A stretch of 64,000 bases of DNA from Saccharibacter sp. EH611 (GCF_009834765.1 NZ_WVHP01000024.1:7501-71500); one strand, 5' to 3'; positions 1 to 9,265 are shown, counted from the stretch's first letter. Numbers and translations are program-made. The notes: generated by a model not told the origin, from the letters alone.

Positions 1-868
1 TAATTTCGATCAACTCGTTGGTAATATTGGTCTGTCGTGTACGGTTATATCTCAACGACAGATTATCAATGGCCTTACTGGCATTACGGCTAGCATTATC
101 CATAGCCGTCATACGCGCCCCTTGCTCACCTGCGGCACTCTCAAGAAGTGCTGCATAAATCTGCACCTCAAGATTACGCGGCAAAAGCTGTGCCAACAAC
201 TCTTCGTCGTTCGGCTCAAACTCATACTGCGCTGTATCCGCATCAGCCTGCTGATTGTCATTTTCAGCAACCGGCAAGGGCACAAGGCCAATACGTTCTG
301 GCGTCTGGGTCATGGCGTTTACAAACAAATTGCGCATCAATGTGCAGCAATCAATTTCGCCCTTATCCAGCATCTTACTCACGTGCTGCGCGATCGAAGC
401 CGCCTGGCCAAATGAATCACCCTGCCCTGTATCGCTCGACAAAATGTCCACGATCGCATCCGGGTAGTAGCGTTTCAAAACATCTCCGCCCTTGCGCCCT
501 ACAGGCAACAAACGAACGGTTTTACCCTGACTATGAAGCTCATCGATATAATGTCGTGCCTGCCGTACGATGTTGGCGTTAAATCCGCCAGCCAAACCAC
601 GGTCGGACGTCATCACAATAAGCAAATGTGTCTGATCCTTCCCTGTCCCGGCCATAAGCCGGGGCAAAGAGGATGGATCAGCCCCTTGTACGGTCGATGC
701 CAACTCACCCATCATCCGATACATCGTATCAGCATAGGGCTTGGCAGATTCGGCCTGAACTTGGGCGCGCCTCAACTTGGAGGCAGCGACCATTTTCATC
801 GCGTTCGTAATTTTGCGCGTCGATTTGACGCCTCCAATACGTGCGCGGAGTTCCTTCATCGAAGCCAT
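1..868 (-). CDS. atpG: ATP synthase F1 subunit gamma, partial (C-terminus beyond left edge)
   Basis: Gamma subunit, the rotating central shaft of F1 that couples proton flow to ATP synthesis at the inner membrane. The frame is open from ATG at 868 to the left edge, about 289 codons. The N-terminus (MASMKELRARIGGVKSTRKI, then TNAMKMVAASKLRRAQ) is the classic gamma start, and the last visible part contains the conserved C-terminal helix (ARMTAMDNASRNA). Only about 10-20 residues should be missing. It lies 12 bases after the atpA stop, in the order atpH-atpA-atpG typical of alphaproteobacteria; atpD and atpC are expected beyond the edge. Confidence 0.95.
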   Translation of the reverse strand, partial: MASMKELRARIGGVKSTRKITNAMKMVAASKLRRAQVQAESAKPYADTMYRMMGELASTVQGADPSSLPRLMAGTGKDQTHLLIVMTSDRGLAGGFNANIVRQARHYIDELHSQGKTVRLLPVGRKGGDVLKRYYPDAIVDILSSDTGQGDSFGQAASIAQHVSKMLDKGEIDCCTLMRNLFVNAMTQTPERIGLVPLPVAENDNQQADADTAQYEFEPNDEELLAQLLPRNLEVQIYAALLESAAGEQGARMTAMDNASRNASKAIDNLSLRYNRTRQTNITNELIEI

Positions 869-880
869 GTTACACCGTCC

Positions 881-2419
881 TTAGGCAGAAAAGCGTTTAC
901 CGAAGGCTTCCAGAAGTGCCTTAAGCTTTTCCTCAATCTCTGACGTTAACTGGCGTTCCTTACGGAGTGCATCTAACACACCGTTGCCTTCACCATGGCG
1001 CACTTCAGAAAGCAGGCCTTGCTCATAAGCCACGACCTTATCCACTGGAACCTTATCCAGATAGCCACGCGTTCCAGCAAACAGCACCACAACCTGCTCT
1101 TCCCAGCTCAGCGGGGATGTTTCAGGCTGTTTCAGCAATTCAACGAGACGTGCACCACGATCCAGCTGACGTCGTGTTGCCGGATCAAGGTCAGACGCGA
1201 ACTGTGCGAAGGACGCCATCTCACGATACTGCGCCAGCTCCAGCTTAATCGTCCCAGCTACCTGTTTCATGGCTTTGACCTGAGCGGAAGAACCCACACG
1301 AGACACAGAGCCACCCACGTTCACAGCCGGGCGAATACCCTTATAGAACAAGTCAGTTTCGAGGAAGATCTGACCGTCAGTAATCGAAATCACGTTTGTT
1401 GGAATATACGCAGAGGTATCACCAGCTTGTGTTTCAATCACTGGCAGAGCTGTCATTGAGCCACCACCATTGGCATCAGACATCTTTGCAGAACGTTCCA
1501 GCAAGCGAGAATGCAAATAGAACACATCCCCTGGGAACGCTTCACGGCCTGGCGGACGACGGAGCAGCAAGGACAGCTGACGATAGGCCACAGCCTGCTT
1601 GGACAAGTCATCGTAACACAGCAAGGAATGCATGCCATTATCACGGAAATACTCACCCATGGAGGATGCGGCATATGGTGCCAGATACTGCATTGGCGCT
1701 GATTCAGAGGCCGTTGCGGCAACAACGATAGAATATTCCATCGCACCGGTATCAACCAGCTTGCGCACCAAGTTCGCTACGGTGGAGCGCTTCTGGCCGA
1801 TAGCCACATACACGCAATATAGAGACGTTTTCGGGTCACCCTCAGCATTCACAGCTTTCTGAGCAACGATTGTATCCATCAAAATAGCGGTTTTACCCGT
1901 CTGACGGTCACCAATCACCAGCTCACGCTGTCCGCGCCCAACAGGCACCAAAGCATCAATAGCTTTAATACCGGTCTGCATCGGCTCATCCACCGATTGA
2001 CGCGGCATAATCCCTGGTGCCTTCATTTCAGCACGACGATATTCCACATCTTCGAGTGGGCCGCGACCATCAATCGGGTTTCCGAGGCCGTCAACAACGC
2101 GCCCCAAAAGCCCCTTACCAACAGGCACTTCAACAACTTTACCGGTTCGCAACACAGTATCGCCTTCGCTGACGGTATCACCGTCACCAAAAATCACGAT
2201 ACCAACACTGTCACTCTCGAGGTTTAGAGCCATGCCACGTAGGCCTGTGCCCTCAAACTCAACCATTTCACCAGCGACGACGTGGGTCAAACCGTAGACG
2301 CGAGCGATCCCATCCCCGATGGACAGAACGGTTCCAGTTTCAGAAACCGCCTCAGGCTGGTCGAAAGAAGCAATTTGCTGCTTGAGAATCTCCGAAATCT
2401 CGGCGGGACGGATGTCCAT
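881..2419 (-). CDS. atpA: ATP synthase F1 subunit alpha
   Basis: Alpha subunit of F1, 512 residues, the usual length. The N-terminal beta-barrel is followed by the nucleotide-binding domain with P-loop GDRQTGKT at residues 170-177 and the alpha signature around [14 protein letters not shown]. Start: ATG at 2419 shares its A with the TGA stop of atpH (TGATG), which implies translational coupling. An in-frame GTG three bases upstream (2422) is possible but less likely. The alpha subunit binds nucleotide at the non-catalytic sites and forms the hexamer with beta. Nothing unusual is seen. Confidence 0.97.
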   Translation of the reverse strand: MDIRPAEISEILKQQIASFDQPEAVSETGTVLSIGDGIARVYGLTHVVAGEMVEFEGTGLRGMALNLESDSVGIVIFGDGDTVSEGDTVLRTGKVVEVPVGKGLLGRVVDGLGNPIDGRGPLEDVEYRRAEMKAPGIMPRQSVDEPMQTGIKAIDALVPVGRGQRELVIGDRQTGKTAILMDTIVAQKAVNAEGDPKTSLYCVYVAIGQKRSTVANLVRKLVDTGAMEYSIVVAATASESAPMQYLAPYAASSMGEYFRDNGMHSLLCYDDLSKQAVAYRQLSLLLRRPPGREAFPGDVFYLHSRLLERSAKMSDANGGGSMTALPVIETQAGDTSAYIPTNVISITDGQIFLETDLFYKGIRPAVNVGGSVSRVGSSAQVKAMKQVAGTIKLELAQYREMASFAQFASDLDPATRRQLDRGARLVELLKQPETSPLSWEEQVVVLFAGTRGYLDKVPVDKVVAYEQGLLSEVRHGEGNGVLDALRKERQLTSEIEEKLKALLEAFGKRFSA

Positions 2420-2991
2420 CACGCGGCTCCCTTCATGGCGTTCTGCAGGCGGGTCAGACGCCCGGCGATCGATGTATCAAAAAGAACTGAACCAACACGC
2501 ACTGTCATCCCACCCACTAGGGCGGGGTTTAGGCGTTCGGTCATAGCGATTGTGTCGTAGCCAGCCTCTTTTAAGCTGGCGCGAAGACGCTCACGCTGTG
2601 CGTCATTCAACGGCTGAGCGGTGGCGACGTCCACACGTACCTCACCGCGGCGGCGAGCATCCAAAAGCACGACGGCTTCTAAAATTTCGTCTAAATGGGC
2701 AAGGCGCCCCTGCCGGGCAACAACCCCGACAAAACGACGCATCTCATCGCCAAGACTAAGCCCCTGAACCAAGGCATTAGCCAACTCAGGCGCTCGGCGC
2801 ACGTTTAGCCGCGGATCTGCCAACGCAGAGCGTAGCGCCTTATTTTCTGCAATAACGTGTTGTAGGGTCTTGACCTGCTGAAGCACTGCAGAAATATCCG
2901 CTCCATCAGCCAAATAGTCATAAAAAGCCCGGGCATAACGTTGCGCTGCTTCGCCTGGCGCTCTGATCCGCTTTTCCTGTGCTACCGTCAC
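2419..2991 (-). CDS. atpH: ATP synthase F1 subunit delta
   Basis: Delta subunit (OSCP homologue), 190 residues, which ties the F1 head to the peripheral stalk. The N-terminal helical part contains [13 protein letters not shown] and the C-terminal part the family-typical [20 protein letters not shown]. First gene of the visible atp operon, overlapping atpA by one base. The start is GTG at 2991; no in-frame ATG lies nearby and the ribosome binding site is weak, so the exact start is moderately sure. The F0 genes are not in this window, as usual for alphaproteobacteria, where F0 and F1 form separate operons. Confidence 0.94.
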   Translation of the reverse strand: MTVAQEKRIRAPGEAAQRYARAFYDYLADGADISAVLQQVKTLQHVIAENKALRSALADPRLNVRRAPELANALVQGLSLGDEMRRFVGVVARQGRLAHLDEILEAVVLLDARRRGEVRVDVATAQPLNDAQRERLRASLKEAGYDTIAMTERLNPALVGGMTVRVGSVLFDTSIAGRLTRLQNAMKGAA

Positions 2992-3287
2992 GGGCGTGTT
3001 CCGTCTTCAGAAGTTCGAGCATCAGAAACCGGTCTTTCCCCGGCTTCACACAGCCGAACAAGCCCCAGTCCCCATACAAATGCACAGGTTTATTCTAGGC
3101 CCATCCGGCCAGCGTTCACGGTTATTTTCTAACACGCTCAAACAAAAAAAAGCAACCTGACCACACGCTCTATTGCGTGAACGCACACTCTCTTTACGAA
3201 AATTACCTTTTTCTTCCTTCGGTCTTCCGATAGTAAAATCGGCACGTGGCACATCACTATACCCCCCTTAAAACAAGGAGCATCTCT
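2992..3287. promoter_or_regulatory. Divergent intergenic region between atpH and the cupin-like gene
   Basis: About 296 bases between two divergent genes, so it should carry both promoters. On the minus strand, TTGCTT and TTAGAA spaced 17 bases apart (in 3134-3162) form a weak candidate promoter for the atp operon. On the plus strand AAGGAG at 3275-3280 is a good ribosome binding site for the start at 3288. No RNA gene or repeat was recognised here. Confidence 0.4.
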
Positions 3288-3911
3288 ATGTTTGCTAATG
3301 CCTCACCCTTTCTACGTTCTGTGCAAAAACCGTTCATTTTCATACTAGGTGCAACGCTGACCAGCATCTCCAGCATGGGTCTAGCCGCTACTGTTACCAA
3401 CAAACCTAGTTTCCCCTCATTGGAATATTGGGACAACTGGACAGACGCACAAGGTGTCAGCCATCTCACCAAATGTCGGATTACCTCCTTTAACCCGGTT
3501 GATGAAAAACACCCCACGTCGCTCAAAGCTGTCTCGCCTAATGAGGCGAATGCCGACAAGAAAAGCACGGCTCCACTTGCCATGGTCTGGACAGGAGCCA
3601 ACCGCACAGGCAGCGCTACAGTGGCCACAACCGTGCAACCTCCAGGTTGGAAGAGCCCATGGCATGCCACTAAGCATGTTGAATGGATTGTGCCAGTCGC
3701 TGGGATTTACACAACGCAAACGATGGACGGCACACGAATCGAACTGAACCCGGGGGACATCCTCCTCAACGAAGATGGTGGCAGCATTCGCGATGCAGAG
3801 GGCCACCAAGGCCATCTATCTCTCAATGAAGGGAAAGAGGCTTCAGCCCTCATGGTCACACAATTTAACGCACCAGTGAACCACACGCACAAAGCCTGCA
3901 TGCAGAAATAG
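3288..3911 (+). CDS. Secreted cupin-like protein of unknown function
   Basis: 207 residues. The start at 3288 is chosen because AAGGAG sits 8 bases upstream; an in-frame upstream start (3246) would only add a tail before the signal peptide. Residues about 10-37 form a Sec signal peptide (hydrophobic FIFILGATLTSISSMGLAA), so the protein is probably periplasmic. The mature part has cupin-like features: a WIVPVAGIYTTQTMDG strand, the turn LNPGDILLNED, and a C-terminal beta region ending in HTHKAC. Cupins are small beta-barrels with many functions; no substrate can be assigned. It stands alone between the atp operon and two tRNAs. Confidence 0.8.
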   Translation: MFANASPFLRSVQKPFIFILGATLTSISSMGLAATVTNKPSFPSLEYWDNWTDAQGVSHLTKCRITSFNPVDEKHPTSLKAVSPNEANADKKSTAPLAMVWTGANRTGSATVATTVQPPGWKSPWHATKHVEWIVPVAGIYTTQTMDGTRIELNPGDILLNEDGGSIRDAEGHQGHLSLNEGKEASALMVTQFNAPVNHTHKACMQK

Positions 3912-3934
3912 TATCTTCTAATTTATCAGGGGAA

Positions 3935-4009
3935 TGGAGCGGGCGAAGGGAATCGAACCCTCATCGGTAGCTTGGAAGGCTACTGCATTAGCCATTATGC
4001 TACGCCCGC
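3935..4009 (-). tRNA. tRNA-Gly (anticodon TCC)
   Basis: Read on the minus strand: acceptor GCGGGCG pairs with CGCCCGC, anticodon loop CTTCCAA gives anticodon TCC (glycine, GGA/GGG), T-arm GGTTCGATTCC, then discriminator T and an encoded CCA. About 75 nt. Confidence 0.96.
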
Positions 4010-4025
4010 TCATCTGAGGACGAGC

Positions 4026-4054
4026 TTTTAAACCATTTTTTCTTTTGAGAGCAA
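4026..4054 (-). promoter_or_regulatory. Candidate sigma-70 promoter of tRNA-Gly
   Basis: Minus-strand TTGCTC (4049-4054) and TTAAAA (4026-4031) with a 17-base spacer, ending 17 bases before the tRNA. Spacing is ideal but the hexamers are imperfect. Confidence 0.45.
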
Positions 4055-4113
4055 GGGGGTTTAGAAAAGAAAAAGAGAATATCATATTTTTTCTCTTATT
4101 CCTCAGAGAGGGC

Positions 4114-4143
4114 TTGACTTTAGAGCTCAATCATACTTTTTAT
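4114..4143 (+). promoter_or_regulatory. Candidate promoter of the tRNA-Trp/secE/nusG unit
   Basis: TTGACT (4114-4119) followed after 18 bases by TTTTAT (4138-4143), about 60 bases ahead of tRNA-Trp. The -35 is close to consensus, the -10 weaker. A 12-base palindrome TGGTGATCACCA (4156-4167) lies between it and the tRNA and has no known role. Confidence 0.45.
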
Positions 4144-4201
4144 CGCGACCACCGCTGGTGATCACCACGCATCAACAGCGCCGGTTCGATTAAGTGCCGG
4201 A

Positions 4202-4278
4202 AGGGGTGTAGCTCAATTGGCTAGAGCGCCGGTCTCCAAAACCGGAGGTTGCGGGTTCGAGACCCTCCACCCCTGCCA
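4202..4278 (+). tRNA. tRNA-Trp (anticodon CCA)
   Basis: Acceptor AGGGGTG pairs with CACCCCT; D-arm TAGCTCAATTGGCTAGAGC; anticodon loop CTCCAAA with anticodon CCA; T-arm GGTTCGAGACC; discriminator G and encoded CCA. 77 nt. tRNA-Trp just upstream of secE-nusG is a common bacterial arrangement. Confidence 0.97.
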
Positions 4279-4340
4279 CTTCATTCCCTGTCTGGCGGGG
4301 AGTTCCCCCCATGTAAATCAGGGTTGCTTTAGATTTGAGG

Positions 4341-4598
4341 ATGATGGTGTCGGTCAGCAAGCCGAAAGGCGATTCCCATAAAAAGCCTCCGGCCACAAAG
4401 GGCTCCGGATTCAATCCCCGCAGATATTTTATGGATGTCCGCGCTGAGGCGCGACGTGTCACATGGCCGACGCGACGGGGCACTCTTACGACAACGGCAG
4501 CCGTGCTTGTCATGGTTGTCATTACCTGTATTTTCTTCCTGATCGTGGACCAGGCAATCGGCCTGGGCATTCGCGGACTTTTTGGCGTCGGAGGCTAA
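4341..4598 (+). CDS. secE: Preprotein translocase subunit SecE
   Basis: Small essential subunit of the SecYEG channel that clamps SecY, about 85 residues. The conserved SecE block VRAEARRVTWPTRR is followed by one transmembrane helix (TTTAAVLVMVVITCIFFLIVD), the usual single-helix alphaproteobacterial form. The start is ambiguous: ATG at 4341, ATG at 4344 and GTG at 4347 are adjacent in frame, and GAGG at 4337-4340 best fits the later ones. It lies between tRNA-Trp and nusG, with 10 bases to the nusG start. Confidence 0.93.
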   Translation: MMVSVSKPKGDSHKKPPATKGSGFNPRRYFMDVRAEARRVTWPTRRGTLTTTAAVLVMVVITCIFFLIVDQAIGLGIRGLFGVGG

Positions 4599-4608
4599 GG
4601 CGGAACCC

Positions 4609-5139
4609 ATGGCAAAACGCTGGTACGTTGTGCATGTCTACTCAGGATTTGAAAAGAAGATCTCTGAGCATATTCGTGAACAAGCCACAAAAAAGGGCTT
4701 GGATGATCATTTTGAAGAGATTCTTGTTCCCGCAGAGGAAATAACCGAGGTTCGCCGTGGCCGTAAGGTGAATACTGAACGAAAGTTTTTCCCGGGCTAC
4801 GTTCTGGTGAAGATGGAGCTAAGCGATCAAGCGTGGCATTTGGTGAAAGACACACCAAAAGTGACGGGTTTTTTGGGCACACGTAATAAGCCTACACCGA
4901 TCACAAATGCTGAAGCGCAGCGTATCGTGAAGCAGGCTCAGGAAGGCTTTGAGAGCCCTCGTTCCAACCTATCTTTCGAGATTGGAGAACAGGTGCGCGT
5001 TTCTGATGGGCCGTTTACCTCTTTCAACGGAAGTGTGGAAGAAGTGGATACAGAACATCAGCGTCTGAAAGTTAGCGTCTCCATCTTTGGCCGCTCAACA
5101 CCGGTTGATCTTGATTACCATCAGGTTGAGAAGCTCTAA
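4609..5139 (+). CDS. nusG: Transcription termination/antitermination factor NusG
   Basis: NusG, 176 residues, binds RNA polymerase and affects elongation, Rho-dependent termination and coupling to ribosomes. The N-terminal NGN domain starts with KRWYVVHVYSGFEKKI and includes the motif FFPGYVLVKM. The C-terminal KOW domain carries GEQVRVSDGPFTSFNGSVEE. ATG at 4609 is chosen; an upstream in-frame codon at 4582 would overlap secE and add residues not seen in the family. Unusually, rplK does not follow: a terminator comes next, then an unrelated minus-strand operon. Confidence 0.96.
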   Translation: MAKRWYVVHVYSGFEKKISEHIREQATKKGLDDHFEEILVPAEEITEVRRGRKVNTERKFFPGYVLVKMELSDQAWHLVKDTPKVTGFLGTRNKPTPITNAEAQRIVKQAQEGFESPRSNLSFEIGEQVRVSDGPFTSFNGSVEEVDTEHQRLKVSVSIFGRSTPVDLDYHQVEKL

Positions 5140-5165
5140 GCTCTTTTTCCTGCAAAATATTAAAC

Positions 5166-5200
5166 AGCCCGCTCTTCTTGGGTAAGAAGGCGGGCTTTTT
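5166..5200 (+). terminator. Rho-independent terminator of secE-nusG
   Basis: AGCCCGC and GCGGGCT flank a second stem CTTCTT/AAGAAG around a GGGT loop, followed by a T-run. A strong hairpin 26 bases after the nusG stop. Confidence 0.9.
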
Positions 5201-5432
5201 AATGAGTAACTTCCGAGCTTTCTATTCAGAAAGCAGCATTCTCTCATTTAAGCGGCTTTATGAGGGGAGCGTGACGAATGTGCCCCCTTCTCGCTCTCTC
5301 CACCTCTCCTGCAGGCTAAACGAGAGGAATGAGAGGAGCGATCTTCCCCAGCCTCTCTCGGTATTGGGTAACGCTCTAATAAGCTCTCATACCCCTTGAG
5401 CGTAAAAGCCTTCTTAGAAGAAGATGTCTCTC
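5201..5432. other. Intergenic region with a long imperfect stem-loop (5292-5340)
   Basis: No convincing gene. The region is rich in GAGAG/CTCTC. The left arm beginning CGCTCTCTCC (5292) and ending CCTCTC is nearly the reverse complement of the right arm GAGAGG...GAGAGGAGCG (5321-5340), giving a large imperfect hairpin. On the minus strand CTTCTT-CT-AAGAAG then GCTTTT (5404-5423) may be a weak terminator for pqiABC. It could hold a small RNA, but this is unproven. Confidence 0.4.
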
Positions 5433-6080
5433 TTAAGCAGGTACACGCATGCCAGAGAGCACTTGAGCGGCTTGGTCAGCCACAGAGCCAACACCCTCAC
5501 TAAGCGCCTCAGCAAGCGCTTGTGGGCGCTGTGGCACACTCTGCGGAGAGACCCAATGTACTGGGAAGCTCTGTGTCGTCCCTGTCGCCCCTCCACCAGG
5601 CTTAATCGACAAGATGCCGTCAATCACAGCGTGCCGCCCTTCTCCAAGGTCAAAGCGCGTAACACTCAACGCGACATAAGCTTGGGGAGACGCGGCAACG
5701 GCATCATTTTGAGAAAAAACAATGCGCCCTGGCAAACGTTGTCCAAGATTAGCAGACAAGGTGTGACCGATCAGCGTGCTCAGCGGTTCGCTCCACGTCG
5801 CACCATCATCTATTACCATACGATATGATTGCCCTGACAGCACCATCGTATCACGATCAAGCTGCTCAGGAACGGAAGGGAGTAACACTTTAACCGTCTG
5901 CACGGCTCCAAGTGACGCCGGATAAGACGGGCCCTTTTGGTGCATGAGCGTGTAATAGGTAGGAGAATTATTAGAGCATCCCACCAGAGCGAGGCATCCC
6001 ATCACCATGCTACATCCAAGCGCGAGACGTCCTTGGTGGTAACAACGTTTTAGCGATGAGAACTTAAAAGAAAAAACCAT
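5433..6080 (-). CDS. pqiC: PqiC, outer-membrane lipoprotein of the Pqi lipid-transport complex
   Basis: 215 residues. The N-terminal signal peptide ends in the lipobox LVGC, so the mature protein is lipid-anchored, probably in the outer membrane. The body matches the PqiC/ABC-auxiliary lipoprotein family (DUF330): YYTLMHQKGP near the N-terminus, VLLPSVPEQLDRDTMV, and a conserved YVALSVTRFDLGEG segment. PqiC works with the MCE tunnel protein PqiB to move lipids across the periplasm. ATG at 6080 is chosen, three bases after the pqiB stop; a TTG at 6086 overlapping that stop is the alternative. Confidence 0.88.
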   Translation of the reverse strand: MVFSFKFSSLKRCYHQGRLALGCSMVMGCLALVGCSNNSPTYYTLMHQKGPSYPASLGAVQTVKVLLPSVPEQLDRDTMVLSGQSYRMVIDDGATWSEPLSTLIGHTLSANLGQRLPGRIVFSQNDAVAASPQAYVALSVTRFDLGEGRHAVIDGILSIKPGGGATGTTQSFPVHWVSPQSVPQRPQALAEALSEGVGSVADQAAQVLSGMRVPA

Positions 6081-6082
6081 AA

Positions 6083-7750
6083 TCAATGCCTACGCCCTGT
6101 AATCAATGCAGAAGGATGATGATCCAGATACTGGGTCAGCTGATGGATTGACCGCGATGCTTGTGTAAGTTGCTGAACAAGCGTTCCAAGATTCCGATGG
6201 AAATCAGTATCACCACTATAGGCGGCCATCAGCGTACGAGCCTGCTCAATCGTCGTGTTCATATTATTCAACAATGCAGGAAGATGCTCATCCGCATGAT
6301 CCATCAAACGATTTAACGCTGATAAAGACCCTTGCAACGCGATCATAGACTGAGTGAGCTGAGGGCTGCGCACCCGTTCATCCGTATCAGCTAAGAGAGC
6401 GTTAATATGGTCTCCAATCTGTTCCAATGGCATATTGGAGACTTTATCGGCCACAGTGGAAACAGATTGTAAAATCCCATCCATACCACCGGGTTCGTTC
6501 GGCAAAATGGCCACCCCGTTTTCATAATGCAGCTCGCCAGGCTTTCCACTATGGGTAAAGCCCAGAGCCACCATCGATTCCCCCGTCAGGAAGCTAGCAT
6601 TCTGCACGGAAGCATGAAGGCCGCGGGCCACAAAGTCCGACAAGATCTTCTGACTATAACCAGAATGACTGTTATCATCTTCCGCTACACGACCTGGCTC
6701 AATCTGCATATCAACGCGCACACGTGGCCCTGTTCGTGGCGTATCCAATTCAAGATGAACACCTGTGACAATGCCGACCTGCACCCCAAACATCGTCACC
6801 TTACTGCCTTCAGTCAGGCCACCGATGGAGCTATCCACATAAGTCGCGACACGCACACGCTGGCGATAACGCGTATTGTCCGCTTCCTCAGGGCTATCAT
6901 ACAAACGGAAAACAGCATTAGCTTCAGCTTCAGGAGCATCAACGCCACGGCTATAAGATGAGCGTCCAAAAGCGAGCCCTCCTGAAAAGAGTGTTTGTAA
7001 AGATTGCAGACGCACCTGAAGCCCACCGGCACCGAAGCCAACCTGCATTCCCGACACATTCCAAAAGCGGCTATCAACCTTCAGATAATGATCATACGGC
7101 GCGCGAACAAAGACCTGCAGCAAGATAGGCCCCTCTCCGCCCTGCGGCATCGTGTATCCCAATACTTCACCCACTTGGAGATCTCGGAAGAAAACCGGCG
7201 CCCCTGACCCCAGCGACTCCAACCGAGGAGCAACCAACCAATAGGTGGAGCCCGGTTGGTCAGACCGCACACCAGGTGGATTCTCTAATCCTTTGAAAAA
7301 ACGCTGATGAGGGCCTCCAGCTGCACCAGGGTCTAGAGCGATATAAGCCCCTGAAAGAAGTGTATCGAGCCCCGTAATACTCGTTCCGTTAACACGGGGA
7401 CGCACAACCCAAAACCGCGCATTATGGGTCAGAAGATTTTCACTTCCGCCATTCATCTGAACCGTCACATCGGCATGGCTCATGTCAGCGCTAAGATCAA
7501 CACTCTGCACGACCCCGAGGGTAACGGCTTTGTTCTTAACCTGCGTTTGCCCCGGCACCAGCCCATCCGCCGTATCGAATGAAATCGTGATCAACGGCCC
7601 TTGCGTGCTAAAATGTTCCCAAACAAGCCAGCCCGAAATCGCCACAGCAAGAACAGGAATAATCCACAGAATGGAAAATCGTGTCGGTCGCAACGAAGCA
7701 TGAGCTTCTTGAGGGGAGGAGCGTTCTGTTTTTGGACTCTTATCACTCAC
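6083..7750 (-). CDS. pqiB: PqiB, MCE-domain intermembrane lipid transport protein
   Basis: 555 residues. One N-terminal transmembrane helix (FSILWIIPVLAVAISGWLVW) is followed by three MCE domains, visible as repeated blocks: GLVPGQTQVKNKAVTLGVVQ, then GAPVFFRDLQVGEVLGY, then GSKVTMFGVQVGIVTGV. The C-terminal part is helical. In E. coli PqiB, MCE hexamers stack into a tube spanning the periplasm. GTG start at 7750 overlaps the pqiA stop (GTGA), so translation is coupled. Middle gene of pqiABC. Confidence 0.94.
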   Translation of the reverse strand: MSDKSPKTERSSPQEAHASLRPTRFSILWIIPVLAVAISGWLVWEHFSTQGPLITISFDTADGLVPGQTQVKNKAVTLGVVQSVDLSADMSHADVTVQMNGGSENLLTHNARFWVVRPRVNGTSITGLDTLLSGAYIALDPGAAGGPHQRFFKGLENPPGVRSDQPGSTYWLVAPRLESLGSGAPVFFRDLQVGEVLGYTMPQGGEGPILLQVFVRAPYDHYLKVDSRFWNVSGMQVGFGAGGLQVRLQSLQTLFSGGLAFGRSSYSRGVDAPEAEANAVFRLYDSPEEADNTRYRQRVRVATYVDSSIGGLTEGSKVTMFGVQVGIVTGVHLELDTPRTGPRVRVDMQIEPGRVAEDDNSHSGYSQKILSDFVARGLHASVQNASFLTGESMVALGFTHSGKPGELHYENGVAILPNEPGGMDGILQSVSTVADKVSNMPLEQIGDHINALLADTDERVRSPQLTQSMIALQGSLSALNRLMDHADEHLPALLNNMNTTIEQARTLMAAYSGDTDFHRNLGTLVQQLTQASRSIHQLTQYLDHHPSALITGRRH

Positions 7751-9186
7751 GCGCGTTTAGGCTCCATCTCATCAGATCTGGAAAGAGGCTCCACCTTTTC
7801 ATCTCGAGAAAAGGACGAAGCATGATCATCATTTAGCCCTGCAGCATCCCACATCTCACGGGGATCATACAAATCGGCAGCAAAAATCGTTAAAATAACG
7901 ACAGCAGCAAAGAATACGACGCCCGTTTCCGCCATAACGCGGGCGAAAAATGGAAAGCGCACCACGGCGACAAGAATCGAGATCATAAATACGTCAATCA
8001 TAGACCATCGCCCAATAAACACGACTATACGGTAGAGTTTACTAAGCCACGGCAAGATCCATCGTCGCGGACGACGCTGATAGTACAGCATCACACTCAA
8101 AGACACAATTTTCAGCACAGGCACGGTGATACTCGCAAAGAGTACCAAAAGGGATAAAAAATAGAGCTGCGACTGCCAGAGTTCTATTACACCGCCGATA
8201 ATCGTATGGGGGCCACTATGGCCAAGCTTGGTAAGCGACATAACAGGGAAAAGATTAGCCGGCACGTAACAACTCAGAGAGGCAATGAGGAACGCTATTG
8301 TCGCATTAAAACTGTTCCGTTTACGCCGGCGTAAAATCTGCCCACAACGCGGGCAATCACCCATATCATGTTCCGCCGCCACGGCATCCTCAGCAACAAA
8401 AACAAGATGACACGCATGACAAGACAGCATCTTCTCAGGACGAGGAAGTGGGTGAACGTTACTCGGGTATAAACCGAGCCCGTGCCTTTTATGAACTGAC
8501 TGATGCCCCCAAATAATGCTGGCATCAAAAGTAGAGTCCATCACGGCCATCATCAACATTAGCCCGCCAAGCAGAAACGCCCCTGGCTCTAGAGTGACGA
8601 CCGCCATGTCCACCAATTTTGTATAGGCAACAATCAATCCAATGACATAGACTTCAATCATCGACCATGGACGTAAACGCTCATACCACGCCATACAGGG
8701 CCTGATCCAAAGCGGCACATGCGCACGGAAGCTCCCCCCTAAGATCGCAAGCATGAGAGCTAATACCACCCCGGGCATCGCCACGGTCGTAAAACCGACT
8801 AGGATGCCAATTTCTCCATATCCCTGATGGATAAGCTCAATCGGGCCGCTGATGAGATTAACGGCGTTTCGCCGTCCATGCACATCTAATACCAAGAGCG
8901 GACTAAGCAGCAACGCCCAGTACAGAGCCAAAGAGGCAATACAAAAACCAAGGGGAGCCAAAATAGCTGAGGTGCGCCGACGCCGTTCTAACTTCCCCCC
9001 ACAGCGCGGACAGGCAGCCGTCAATCCAGGCTTCAAGGAAGGGACGTGCTGAAACAACCCACATGTTGGGCATTCATGCACACCTTCTACAACACGAAGA
9101 TTCGGCTGCGGCGTATCGCGGTGGTGCACAGAGCACGCGCCTCCTTTACTCCAAAGCCCTTTATGAAAATAATCATTCCTGAGCAT
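7747..9186 (-). CDS. pqiA: PqiA, inner-membrane component of the Pqi system
   Basis: 479 residues. Two PqiA halves are visible, each opening with paired CxxC zinc-ribbon motifs (CPTCG and CPRCG; CHACH and CPRCG) and followed by about four transmembrane helices; each half also has a WSMIEVYVIG or WSMIDVFMIS motif. PqiA feeds or receives lipids at the inner-membrane end of the PqiB tube. ATG at 9186 with a G-rich ribosome site is chosen; GTG at 9210 would lengthen it by eight residues. The operon name comes from paraquat induction in E. coli; no SoxR-type site was recognised here. Confidence 0.93.
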   Translation of the reverse strand: MLRNDYFHKGLWSKGGACSVHHRDTPQPNLRVVEGVHECPTCGLFQHVPSLKPGLTAACPRCGGKLERRRRTSAILAPLGFCIASLALYWALLLSPLLVLDVHGRRNAVNLISGPIELIHQGYGEIGILVGFTTVAMPGVVLALMLAILGGSFRAHVPLWIRPCMAWYERLRPWSMIEVYVIGLIVAYTKLVDMAVVTLEPGAFLLGGLMLMMAVMDSTFDASIIWGHQSVHKRHGLGLYPSNVHPLPRPEKMLSCHACHLVFVAEDAVAAEHDMGDCPRCGQILRRRKRNSFNATIAFLIASLSCYVPANLFPVMSLTKLGHSGPHTIIGGVIELWQSQLYFLSLLVLFASITVPVLKIVSLSVMLYYQRRPRRWILPWLSKLYRIVVFIGRWSMIDVFMISILVAVVRFPFFARVMAETGVVFFAAVVILTIFAADLYDPREMWDAAGLNDDHASSFSRDEKVEPLSRSDEMEPKRA

Positions 9187-9265
9187 AGCACCCCCAATGT
9201 GACAGAGCACACTGCTCCTGCAACCCCCTCTTATACACTCTCAAGAATTATTTTTACGCAACCCG

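Noticed and set aside
148-582. Plus-strand frame of 144 codons at the left edge
   Set aside because: It lies opposite atpG, whose protein is unmistakable.
4156-4167. 12-base palindrome TGGTGATCACCA before tRNA-Trp
   Set aside because: A palindrome of this length is not rare and no regulator or second copy supports it.
5178-5399. Plus-strand frame of 73 codons after nusG
   Set aside because: It starts inside the nusG terminator hairpin and covers the structured gap; composition is not coding-like.
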